Source: Accumulibacter sp. (GTDB lineage Bacteria > Pseudomonadota > Gammaproteobacteria > Burkholderiales > Rhodocyclaceae). Taken from it: a DNA stretch of 8,842 nucleotides. Every line of letters begins with the position of its first letter. The first letter of the stretch is position 1. Both the position numbers and the translations under genes were made by a program. The notes beneath the pieces are model-generated. The model saw only the letters and a list, made by a program, of their open reading frames with translations. It made no database searches and was not told where the DNA came from. Positions 1 to 6,930 of this stretch are shown one piece after another. The stretch covers positions 1 through 8,842 of the forward strand of contig JAISNE010000357.1 in assembly GCA_031276375.1 (NCBI GenBank), written 5' to 3'.

Positions 1-782
1 CCGCGCCGCCGCGCGCCCGCCGGCGAGGCCGCGCCGGCGCGCACCTCGGCCATGTGCCGGAAAGCCAGCTCGATGTCCCAGCCTTCCAGTTCGCTGCGCC
101 GGTTGAGGTAGAGCGAGAATCCGGCGGCGACGTAGAACGGTTCGACGATGGCTTCGGCAACCAGCCAGACCGCGGTGAAGAAGGGGTCTTCGATGAGGCC
201 GGTTTGTCCGAAAAACATGGCGTACAGCGAACTTTCGTCCAGCTCGTCGCGGGGAACCAGGAGGTCGACGAGTTGCATCAGTCCGATCTCGAAGATGAAC
301 ACCAGATGAATGCATATGAACAAAAGCCAGACGGCATGGCCGGCCACCTTGCGCCTGAGCACACGGTTGCGCTGTCTCAATGCCTGGCCGCGCTGTCCTT
401 CGAGTTGCAGCACCGGCAGTTCGAACGAGCGGTAGCGGGAAAAGCGCCACACGGTCAGGCGCGACACCAGGCCGCTGTGGCGCAGCAGCGCCGGGATGCT
501 CCGCCAGACTTCGCGCAGCGACGGCGCCTCGCCGAAGGCCGCTTCGGAAAATACCTTGAGCAGCAGACGGTCGGCGACGGGCTTGAGCCACCATACGATG
601 AGGATGCCCGCCGTCGGCCATTCCCACAGCAGGGCCAGGATGCCGACGGCGGCGGGCAGGATGATCGCCAGCCAGACGCGATAGACCGGCCAGCACCAGC
701 GCCTGAGCATGACCAGGCCGAGGTCGATCGCCTCCCACGGCGAACGCCGCCGCAGATTGAGTTCGACGCGGTCAAGCTGCAT
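1..782 (-). CDS. Predicted integral membrane protein, 3' end cut by the window edge
   Basis: About 260 codons are visible, starting MQLDRVELNLRRRSPWEAID and staying open to base 1, so the C-terminus is missing. I see a hydrophobic stretch near residues 29-55 (YRVWLAIILPAAVGILALLW), another near 150-172 (AVWLLFICIHLVFIFEIGLM) and a third near 200-225, followed by FYVAAGFSLYLNRRSELEGW. A clear GGAGG lies a few bases before the ATG. The start overlaps the end of the spoIIM-type gene by 11 bp, so the two are almost certainly co-transcribed and translationally coupled. From family knowledge, proteins in this position occur in proteobacterial clusters with SpoIIM, RDD, DUF4129/DUF4350, MoxR ATPase and DUF58 genes; assignment to the DUF4129-containing type is possible but the diagnostic C-terminal part is not in view. 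No enzymatic motif is visible. Confidence 0.85.
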   Translation of the reverse strand, partial: MQLDRVELNLRRRSPWEAIDLGLVMLRRWCWPVYRVWLAIILPAAVGILALLWEWPTAGILIVWWLKPVADRLLLKVFSEAAFGEAPSLREVWRSIPALLRHSGLVSRLTVWRFSRYRSFELPVLQLEGQRGQALRQRNRVLRRKVAGHAVWLLFICIHLVFIFEIGLMQLVDLLVPRDELDESSLYAMFFGQTGLIEDPFFTAVWLVAEAIVEPFYVAAGFSLYLNRRSELEGWDIELAFRHMAEVRAGAASPAGARRR

Positions 783-1764
783 GCGCCCTCCGTCCGGCCA
801 GCAGGAAATAGGCCAGCAGCGCGCACCACAGGGCGATGCCGGCGCCGATCTTGAGGTTGAACGGCAGGGCGCGGTTGGCCGACCACAGGGCTTCGATGAA
901 GGCCGCGCCGAAGGTCAGCGCGGCGGCGCCGTAGAGCAGGCGCACCGCGTCCGGCGCCGCCTCCTTCAGCGCGTCCGCGCGCCGCCGCCGGCCGGGCGCG
1001 ATCAGCGCGTGCCCGATGCGCAGGCCGGCGGCGCCGGAGAGCACGATGCCGATCAGTTCCGGGGCGCTGTGCCCGACGACGAAACCCCAGAACGTTTCGA
1101 TCAGCCCCAGTTGCGTGAGATGCCCGGCTACCGCTCCGATGATCAGGCCGTTGAAGACCAGGAAAAACAGGCTGCCCAATCCGAACGCGATGCCTCCGGC
1201 GAAGCACTGGAAATCGATCTGCACGTTGTGGCTGATGTAATGGGCCAGCATCCTCACTTGCCCCGCCGCCTCGCGCGAGGGCGGACGCCCCAGGCGCCGC
1301 GCCTCGGGCGAATACATGAATTCGTATTCCGCCACGTGTTCCGGCGGCAACAGGTAGTAGACGCCTCCCGGATAGAGCTGCAACAGCCAGATCGTCAGCA
1401 GCAGGGGAACGAAAAACAGCGCGGCGGACGCCAGCACGAAGCGCCATTCCCGGCGCGCCAGCCGCGGCAGCCCGACGGCCAGGAATTCCAGCCAGTGTCC
1501 GCGCAGACGGCGGCGCGCGCCATACACCCGTTGATGCGCGGCCAGCACGCGCTGTTGCAGGGTGTCGATGAGCGCGCTCGAATAGCGCCGGTCGCGGGCC
1601 AGCGAGAGATCGTGGCAGAGCCGGCGGTAGGCGGACGGCAGCTCCTCCGGAGTCATCGCCGGCGCCCCGCCGCGCTTCTCCCGGCGCGCGTTCGCTTCGC
1701 CCAGCCAGAGATCCCACGCTACCCAGTCACTTTGCCGCAAGCGGACGAACTGACTTTCCTTCAT
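772..1764 (-). CDS. SpoIIM-family (stage II sporulation protein M-like, DUF95) membrane protein
   Basis: The gene encodes 330 residues from MKESQFVRLRQSDW. The N-terminal ~100 residues are soluble and basic, typical of the family (WDLWLGEAN, then YRRLCHDLSLARDRRYS). Next comes a membrane segment (FVLASAALFFVPLLLTIWLL), a loop with HYISHNVQIDFQCFAGGI, and several more segments (GSLFFLVFNGLIIGAVAGHL, ETFWGFVVGHSAPELIGIVL). The family is named from Bacillus SpoIIM, a peptidoglycan-remodelling partner in engulfment. The Gram-negative homologues occur in non-sporulating bacteria, and their function is unsettled; they usually neighbour RDD, MoxR and DUF58 genes. The upstream in-frame ATG at 1815 was not chosen because the extension is repeat-derived, while 1764 gives the family-typical N-terminus and has GGAG about 10 nt upstream. 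An RDD gene, often found next to it, is absent here; a repeat island lies upstream instead. Confidence 0.9.
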   Translation of the reverse strand: MKESQFVRLRQSDWVAWDLWLGEANARREKRGGAPAMTPEELPSAYRRLCHDLSLARDRRYSSALIDTLQQRVLAAHQRVYGARRRLRGHWLEFLAVGLPRLARREWRFVLASAALFFVPLLLTIWLLQLYPGGVYYLLPPEHVAEYEFMYSPEARRLGRPPSREAAGQVRMLAHYISHNVQIDFQCFAGGIAFGLGSLFFLVFNGLIIGAVAGHLTQLGLIETFWGFVVGHSAPELIGIVLSGAAGLRIGHALIAPGRRRRADALKEAAPDAVRLLYGAAALTFGAAFIEALWSANRALPFNLKIGAGIALWCALLAYFLLAGRRAHAA

Positions 1765-1770
1765 CGTAAA

Positions 1771-1833
1771 CCAACTCCAGTTGGAAACCTCCCCCTTCAG
1801 GGGATAATCCGGCATGCGAGGGGCGCAACCCCT
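1771..1833. repeat. Three small palindromes in the spoIIM leader
   Basis: Three inverted repeats follow one another: CCAACT-CC-AGTTGG at 1771-1784, CCCCT-TC-AGGGG at 1792-1803 and AGGGG-CGCAA-CCCCT at 1819-1833. All lie within about 70 bases upstream of the spoIIM-type start codon. Read on the minus strand, the first places the probable Shine-Dalgarno bases (GGAG) in the centre of a stem, six bases before the ATG. They may act as RNA hairpins, or be the end of another repeat family; the sequence alone does not decide. Confidence 0.6.
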
Positions 1834-1841
1834 TCCATGCT

Positions 1842-1916
1842 CTGGATTCTAAGCCTGCGCGGGAATGACGGGTATTTTGACCGCCTCGTCTTAAAAAAAG
1901 CGAGAGTGGTGCATGA
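1842..1916. repeat. Direct repeat, left copy (~75 bp)
   Basis: This copy matches 2056-2129 over its whole length. The first ~25 bases are diverged (CTGGATTCTAAGCCTGCGCG against CTGGATTCCCGCTTGCGCG). From GGGAATGACGGGTATTTTGA to GTGGTGCATGA the two copies differ at only two positions. The left arm of the inverted repeat that precedes the right copy is missing here, so this copy looks truncated or decayed. Its last bases (TGA) are shared with the first bases of the 104-bp element that follows. Confidence 0.85.
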
Positions 1917-2017
1917 TACCAAGTTGCAGTCATACCATCGTGATACGCCAAAAATGACCGAAATCCTGACACCTCGGACTGGAGTATCAACAGCCTGTTG
2001 AGCGCAACCTGGCATCA
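1914..2017. repeat. 104-bp palindromic element, copy A
   Basis: The outer ends are imperfect inverted repeats: TGATACCAAGTTGC at the left, and on the right a sequence whose complement reads TGATGCCAGGTTGCGC. A second, inner pair is TGATACGCCA at 1941-1950 and TGGAGTATCA at 1980-1989, matching at 9 of 10 positions when folded. All four arms share a TGATACnCCA-like core, so one repeat unit may have been used twice in each half. Copy B at 6997-7101 is about 86% identical by hand alignment with one single-base length difference. No protein is encoded. It could be a non-autonomous mobile element (MITE-like) or a REP/BIME-type extragenic palindrome; no clear target-site duplication is visible. Confidence 0.8.
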
Positions 2018-2081
2018 TTCCCGCGCAGGCGGGAATCCAGCGCCTTGCGCTTTTTCTGGATTCCCGCTTGCGCGGGAATGA
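2015..2081. repeat. Long inverted repeat with two dRS3-like motifs
   Basis: Arms at 2015-2040 and 2056-2081 are each 26 bases and pair with a single mismatch around a 15-base loop. Each arm contains a 20-base ATTCCC(N8)GGGAAT motif (2017-2036 and 2060-2079), the pattern known as dRS3 in Neisseria and common in intergenic DNA of other betaproteobacteria. It would form a very stable hairpin in RNA from either strand and could block read-through from purF, though it lacks a following T-run for a classical terminator on the minus strand. Confidence 0.85.
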
Positions 2082-2129
2082 CGGGTATTTTGACCGTCTC
2101 GTCTTAAAAAAAGCGAGGGTGGTGCATGA
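2056..2129. repeat. Direct repeat, right copy (~74 bp)
   Basis: This is the better-preserved copy of the repeat at 1842-1916. Its first 26 bases are the right arm of the long inverted repeat, so hairpin arm and tail (GGTATTTTGACC ... GTGGTGCATGA) appear to be one compound repeat unit. After CATGA the two copies diverge completely: the left one runs into the palindromic element, the right one into a possible gene remnant. Confidence 0.85.
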
Positions 2130-2133
2130 AAGC

Positions 2134-2220
2134 ATGGCCAGGATCGCCCTCAATGGCTTACCTGACAAGGTGCTGGCCACCGAGTATCGGACCGTCCTCC
2201 CGCGCCTGTCATTCCCCTGA
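2134..2220 (+). pseudogene. Possible remnant of a protein-coding gene (DUF1016/YhcG-like C-terminal piece?)
   Basis: A short frame reads MARIALNGLPDKVLATEYRT followed by VLP and then unrelated residues to a stop at 2218-2220. The segment LPDKVLATEYRTVLP recalls, from memory only, the C-terminal region of PDDEXK/DUF1016 (YhcG-type) nuclease proteins, where a similar EYR..LP motif precedes a final helix. Nothing else of such a gene is present, and the frame is continuous upstream with repeat-derived sequence. I treat it as a fragment at most. It may be non-coding. Confidence 0.25.
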
Positions 2221-2245
2221 TACTGATCCCTGACACCCGACACCC
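2219..2245. repeat. Degenerate heptanucleotide tandem repeat, tract 1
   Basis: Units read GATACT (one base short), GATCCCT, GACACCC, GACACCC. On the complementary strand the pattern is (A/G)GGnnTC, the same as the longer tract at 5056-5104. The tract lies about 30 bases beyond the purF stop codon. Confidence 0.7.
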
Positions 2246-2277
2246 AACACGTGCTCTCCGCGCCGAAAGAATCCGTC

Positions 2278-3828
<1,551 letters not shown>

Positions 3829-3838
3829 AGGGATTCCG

Positions 3839-4330
3839 TTACCTGAAATGAATCCGTCTCGCCAATTCCGGCGGCAGCCAGGGTCGGCACGCCAGCACCG
3901 CCGTCTCCAGCGGCGCCGACAGATACGCGCCGCGCCACCATTTTTCCCCGGACAGCGACAGCATGCCGCCGAGCGCCACCAGCGCCAGCACCACCAATCC
4001 GCCGCGCGCCGCCCCGAACAGGATGCCCAGCGTGCGATCGGTGGGACTCAGCCCGACCGCCCTGAGCAGGCCGCGGACGGCCAACCGCACCATGGACATC
4101 ACCAGCAACACGATCACCACGATCAGCACCCAGGCCACGACGATGCGCAGCAGCGGGTCGCCGATCCCGGTCAGAAACTGCCGGGCGAACTCACCGCCCC
4201 ACATTTTGGCCGCGCAGAACGCCGCCACCCAGGCGGCGATGGCGATGATCTCGCTCAGCACCCCGCGCCAGCCACCGAGCATCATGGACGCCAGCAGGAT
4301 GACCAGAACGGTGTAATCGAACGGCGTCAT
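3839..4330 (-). CDS. cvpA: CvpA family inner-membrane protein
   Basis: The gene encodes 163 residues, the usual size for CvpA. It begins MTPFDYTVLVILLASMMLGG with the family's N-terminal pattern (DY..L.I...S...G..RG) and has about four membrane segments: 6-22, roughly 28-46 (IIAIAAWVAAFCAAKMWGG), 65-85 (IVVAWVLIVVIVLLVMSMV) and 105-125 (LFGAARGGLVVLALVALGGM). CvpA was described in E. coli as needed for colicin V production and is linked to purF in many proteobacteria; later work ties it to envelope and bile stress, but its molecular function is not settled. The start codon overlaps the stop of the SPOR-domain gene as ATGA, so translation is probably coupled. A much longer open frame extends upstream to 4828, but that part is antisense-of-frame sequence within the proline-rich SPOR gene and is not protein-like. 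Confidence 0.93.
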   Translation of the reverse strand: MTPFDYTVLVILLASMMLGGWRGVLSEIIAIAAWVAAFCAAKMWGGEFARQFLTGIGDPLLRIVVAWVLIVVIVLLVMSMVRLAVRGLLRAVGLSPTDRTLGILFGAARGGLVVLALVALGGMLSLSGEKWWRGAYLSAPLETAVLACRPWLPPELARRIHFR

Positions 4331-5055
4331 TGCTTCGCCGCGACCACTCCGTTGACCCCGATGCGCTTCATCTTCGCCAGCGCCTTCTCGGCCGCCGCGC
4401 GGCTGTCGAAGGGACCGGCGCGCACGCGCGTCTTCCGGCCACCGGGGGAATCGAGCGGTTCGGTATACATCTTGACGCCGAGTTCGCCGAGCTTCGTCTG
4501 CAATATCCTGACATTGACGGGATTCGAGAAAGCGCCGATGAGAATCACGAACGGGACATTGGCGCCGGGCGCCGGCACCCCCTCGATCCTGCCGCTGAGG
4601 ATCGCCGCGGCGCGCTGCGCCTCGGTCTGCCTTTCCACGGGCTTTTCCGCCGGTTTGGGCGCAGGTTTCGGCGTTTCCACCGGCTTCGGCGCGGGTTTTG
4701 GCGTTTCCACCGGTTTTGCCGCCGGCTTTGGCGGCTCGGCCGGTTTTGGCGTTTCCACTGGTTTCACCACCGGCTCGGCCGGTTTCGGCGCCGGTTTCTC
4801 GCTCGGCGGCGTTGGCTCGGCGGGCCACGCCGGCGCTTCCTTCGTCTCGTCGCCAGCCGGCTCCAGCCTGGGCTTGAACGGTGTCCGCTCCTGGCCGGGA
4901 ATGCTGATTTGCACGTCCTGCACCTGCTGCTTCGGCTCCTCGTCCATGACCATCGGCAGAACGACGGCAACCAGTCCGGCAAAGGCCGCCGCGCCGACCA
5001 GCCGCCGGCGGGCGCGTTTCTTGAGTTGCAGATCGGCGTCGGATAAATCTGGCAT
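4327..5055 (-). CDS. SPOR-domain protein (DedD-like), single-pass membrane protein
   Basis: The gene encodes 242 residues. A short basic cytoplasmic tail (LKKRARRR, 11-18) is followed by one membrane segment (LVGAAAFAGLVAVVLPMVM, 19-37). A long Pro/Lys/Ala/Glu linker (about 75-145, PKPAPKPVET-type repeats) comes next. The C-terminal SPOR domain spans about 165-240 (VPFVILIGAFSNPVNVRILQ, then GRKTRVRAGPFDSRAAAEKA). SPOR domains bind denuded glycan strands at the septum, and DedD-type proteins with this layout join the divisome. The position between folC and cvpA is the usual one for this family. No Shine-Dalgarno is visible: the bases before the ATG are a C-rich heptanucleotide repeat (GATCCCC on this strand), so translation may depend on re-initiation from folC, whose stop is 19 bp upstream. 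No later Met before the membrane segment offers a better start. Confidence 0.93.
   Translation of the reverse strand: MPDLSDADLQLKKRARRRLVGAAAFAGLVAVVLPMVMDEEPKQQVQDVQISIPGQERTPFKPRLEPAGDETKEAPAWPAEPTPPSEKPAPKPAEPVVKPVETPKPAEPPKPAAKPVETPKPAPKPVETPKPAPKPAEKPVERQTEAQRAAAILSGRIEGVPAPGANVPFVILIGAFSNPVNVRILQTKLGELGVKMYTEPLDSPGGRKTRVRAGPFDSRAAAEKALAKMKRIGVNGVVAAKQ
4651..4710. repeat. 30-bp tandem repeat encoding the Pro-rich linker
   Basis: Two adjacent 30-base units (4651-4680 and 4681-4710) both end in GGCGTTTCCAC and encode a ten-residue repeat, VETPKPAPKP, in the SPOR-protein linker. Weaker partial units continue to about 4800, so the linker appears to have grown by in-frame duplication. Confidence 0.75.
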
Positions 5056-5104
5056 GGGGATCGGGGATCGGAGGTCAGGGATCAGGTGTCAGATGTCGGG
5101 TATC
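5056..5104. repeat. Degenerate heptanucleotide tandem repeat, tract 2 (7 units)
   Basis: Seven uninterrupted 7-base units fill exactly 49 bases. They begin GGGGATC, GGGGATC and end AGATGTC, GGGTATC, with consensus (A/G)GGnnTC. The tract starts directly before the SPOR-gene start codon (base 5055) and runs into the 3' end of folC, supplying its last nine codons and its stop. It resembles in kind the short tandem heptamer repeats known from cyanobacteria, although the sequence differs. Confidence 0.85.
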
Positions 5105-6445
5105 GGGGGCGTCTTGGCGGTCCTGCCCGATTTCGCGCAGGACGGCGGCGACGGTGTGGAACGACCCGAAGACGATAATTCTATCATCTTCTTCCGCCAA
5201 GCCCATGCCGTGCCGGAAGGCCTCAACTGGCGACGGAAAACACATCGACCGTCCGCCCAGGCCTGTTTCCACGACCGCCGCCAGAATTTCCGCCGCCGCG
5301 CCGCGCGGCCCGTCCAGCCCGGCCAGCAGCCAGATATCGACCCGCCCGGCCAATGCCCGCAGCGTTCCGGCGATGTCCTTGTCGGCCAGCATGCCGACGA
5401 CGGCCAAGGTCCGCCGGAAAGCGCCGCGCGCGTCCATCGCTTCGAGGTTGTCGGCCAGGCAGGCCGCCGCCTGCGGATTGTGCGCGACATCCAGGACCAC
5501 CGCCGGACGTTCGCGCGCGCGCTGGAAACGCCCCGCCAGCCGGACTTGCCGCAAGCCGTCGCGGATCGCCGGCAAGGACACCGGCAGGCGCTCCCGCAGG
5601 CAGTCGATGGCCGCCAGCGCGGCGGCGGCGTTGCTCAACTGGTGCGCGCCCGCCAGGGCCGGAATCGGCAAGGCCTCGCGGGATGCGCCCTGGCCGTCCC
5701 GGTACGACCATTCCGCTTCTGCCTCCGCCTCCGCGCGTTCGCCGGCAAAATCGCGGCCAATCAGACGCAGCCCGGCGCCGATCGCCCGCGCATGCTCGAC
5801 CAAGGTTCGCGGCGGACACGCGTCGGCGCAGATGGCCGGCCGGCCGGCGCGGAAGATTCCGGCCTTCTCGAAACCGATGCTCTCCCGGTCCGGCCCCAGC
5901 CAGTCGGTATGATCGAGCGCGATGCCGGTCACCACCGCCACGTCGGCGTCATAAACATTGACCGCGTCGAGCCGCCCGCCCAGTCCGACTTCCAGAATGA
6001 CGAGTTGTGCCCGCGCCGCGGCGAATACCTCCCACGCCGCCAGCGTGCCGAACTCGAAATAGGTCAGCGCCACTCCCCCGGCCGCCTGCCGCGCCGCCTC
6101 GACGCGGGCGAACGCGGCGCAGAGTTCGGCATCGCCCGCCGGCGCGCCGTCGACGCGCACCCGCTCGTTGTACGCCAGCAGGTGCGGCGAGGTATAGCAG
6201 CCGGTTCGATGGCCGGCGGCCCGGTAAATCGCCTCCAGATAGGCACAGGTCGAACCCTTGCCGTTGGTCCCGCCGACGACGATCAGCGGACAATTCTGCC
6301 GCTGCCGCAACCCCGCCTTGACGCGAGAAACGCGCTCCAGCCCGAGCACGATCCCGCCCTGCCCCCCAGGATGCAGCCCTTCGAGAAATTCCAGCCAGTC
6401 ATCGAGCGATTTCACGGATACGCTGGGCGAAAAAGAAAGCGGCAT
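5075..6445 (-). CDS. folC: Bifunctional folylpolyglutamate synthase / dihydrofolate synthase
   Basis: FolC adds glutamate to dihydropteroate and then to folates using ATP, in the cytoplasm. The 456-residue protein has the Mur-ligase-like landmarks in order: SLDDWLEFLEGLHP (13-26), LGLERV (34-39), P-loop GGTNGKGST (58-66), YTSPHLLAYNERV (84-96), TYFEFGTLAAW, LEVGLGGRLDAVN, VVTGIALDHTDWLG and EKAGIFR. The C-terminal domain has LAGRFQ and VLDVAHNPQAA. The ATG at 6445 gives a normal N-terminus. No Shine-Dalgarno is visible, and an imperfect hairpin ends one base before the start. The open frame extends further upstream to 6949, but that part is the wrong frame of the permease gene. The last residues, PDTRHLTPDP, are encoded by the heptanucleotide repeat and are unlikely to be ancestral. 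Usually accD precedes folC in this cluster; here a permease gene does. Confidence 0.96.
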   Translation of the reverse strand: MPLSFSPSVSVKSLDDWLEFLEGLHPGGQGGIVLGLERVSRVKAGLRQRQNCPLIVVGGTNGKGSTCAYLEAIYRAAGHRTGCYTSPHLLAYNERVRVDGAPAGDAELCAAFARVEAARQAAGGVALTYFEFGTLAAWEVFAAARAQLVILEVGLGGRLDAVNVYDADVAVVTGIALDHTDWLGPDRESIGFEKAGIFRAGRPAICADACPPRTLVEHARAIGAGLRLIGRDFAGERAEAEAEAEWSYRDGQGASREALPIPALAGAHQLSNAAAALAAIDCLRERLPVSLPAIRDGLRQVRLAGRFQRARERPAVVLDVAHNPQAAACLADNLEAMDARGAFRRTLAVVGMLADKDIAGTLRALAGRVDIWLLAGLDGPRGAAAEILAAVVETGLGGRSMCFPSPVEAFRHGMGLAEEDDRIIVFGSFHTVAAVLREIGQDRQDAPDTRHLTPDP

Positions 6446-6446
6446 T

Positions 6447-6467
6447 TTGAACCAATTATGGTTCCAA
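6447..6467. repeat. Imperfect palindrome abutting the folC start codon
   Basis: TTGAACCA and TGGTTCCAA face each other across ATTA, with a one-base bulge. On the minus strand the transcript would fold into a 8-bp stem ending one base before the AUG, in the place normally held by a ribosome binding site. It could be an operator or an RNA structure affecting folC initiation. Confidence 0.5.
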
Positions 6468-6539
6468 GCGGTAAAAGGTCTGGATGACCGACGCCGCGTC
6501 GCGCGGTTTCGCCGCCCGGCGGGGGATGCCGCGATCCGC

Positions 6540-6556
6540 CCGCCGTTTTCCGGCGG
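6540..6556 (-). terminator. Hairpin just downstream of the permease gene (weak terminator candidate)
   Basis: CCGCCG and CGGCGG pair around a five-base loop, 6 bases past the permease stop codon. There is no U-run after it on the minus strand, so intrinsic termination is uncertain and it may only be a stabilising 3' structure. It lies in the 116-base gap before folC, where I see no other gene. Confidence 0.3.
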
Positions 6557-6561
6557 CCGGA

Positions 6562-6930
6562 TCAGCCCGGCTGGCTGAAAAACAGCGTATGGCCGCCCAG
6601 GGCAATCAAGAAAACGCCAAACAGATTGCGCAGCCAGGTCTCGTTGAACTGATTGGCCACCATCGCGCCCAGCCACGCGCCGACGAATATCGTGATCGCC
6701 AGGACAAGCGCGGCCGTCCAATCGATATGCCCCGCCCGGTAGTACGCGTAAACGGCCGCCGCGCCAATGGGCGGCAGCAATACGGCGAGGCTGGTGCCGA
6801 TGGCGCGGTGCAGGGGGAAGTCGAGCAGGTAGACGAGCGCCGGCACGATGACCACGCCGCCGCCGATGCCGAACAGCCCGGAACACATCCCGGCGCCAAG
6901 GCCGATCGCTATCAGAATCGCCATTTGCAT
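6562..6930 (-). CDS. Half-size TauE/SafE-family membrane permease
   Basis: The gene encodes 122 residues from MQMAILIAIGLGAG. The family signature GLGAGMCSGLFGIGGGVVIVP (10-30) is clear, followed by HRAIGTSLAVLLPPIGAA and two more hydrophobic segments (TAALVLAITIFVGAWLGAMV, then LRNLFGVFLIALGG), about four membrane passes in all. Full-length TauE/SafE proteins (~250 residues) contain two such repeats; this has one, ends in a normal stop, and would have to work as a dimer. The family exports sulfite, sulfoacetate or related organosulfur anions, but the substrate cannot be read from this sequence. ATG 6930 is preferred because AAGGA lies 8-9 bases upstream. The ATG at 6939 adds three residues but has AAAGG immediately adjacent, too close to serve. 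It points toward folC, 116 bp away, and diverges from the HyfB-type gene. Confidence 0.88.
   Translation of the reverse strand: MQMAILIAIGLGAGMCSGLFGIGGGVVIVPALVYLLDFPLHRAIGTSLAVLLPPIGAAAVYAYYRAGHIDWTAALVLAITIFVGAWLGAMVANQFNETWLRNLFGVFLIALGGHTLFFSQPG

Larger units (their letters stand above)
1765..2277. other. Gene-free repeat island between spoIIM-type gene and purF
   Basis: No intact gene lies here. The space is filled by palindromes, a two-copy direct repeat, a 104-bp palindromic element, a long inverted repeat, one possible gene remnant and a heptanucleotide tract, each listed separately. Open frames can be drawn across it, but their peptides (for example RGNDGYFDRLV, or PSFPRKRES on the other strand) are the translations typical of ATTCCCGC..GCGGGAAT intergenic repeats. 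In many betaproteobacteria metZ follows purF at this point; it is absent. Confidence 0.8.

Noticed and set aside
772..1764. SpoIIM as evidence of a spore former
   Set aside because: SpoIIM-family proteins are widespread in non-sporulating proteobacteria, and everything else in the window fits a Gram-negative betaproteobacterium.
1842..2129. A CRISPR array or attachment-site pair
   Set aside because: There are only two copies of a long repeat with an unrelated repeat between them, no regular spacer length, and no cas or integrase gene nearby.
1797..2243. A 148-codon minus-strand open frame across the repeat island
   Set aside because: Its peptide contains SFPRKRESR and WIPACAGM, the usual translations of ATTCCCGC..GCGGGAAT repeats. 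It is repeat DNA, not a gene.
4331..4828. An N-terminal extension of cvpA to 329 residues
   Set aside because: The extra 166 residues are the shifted frame of the SPOR gene, and the family-typical start is the ATGA overlap at 4330.
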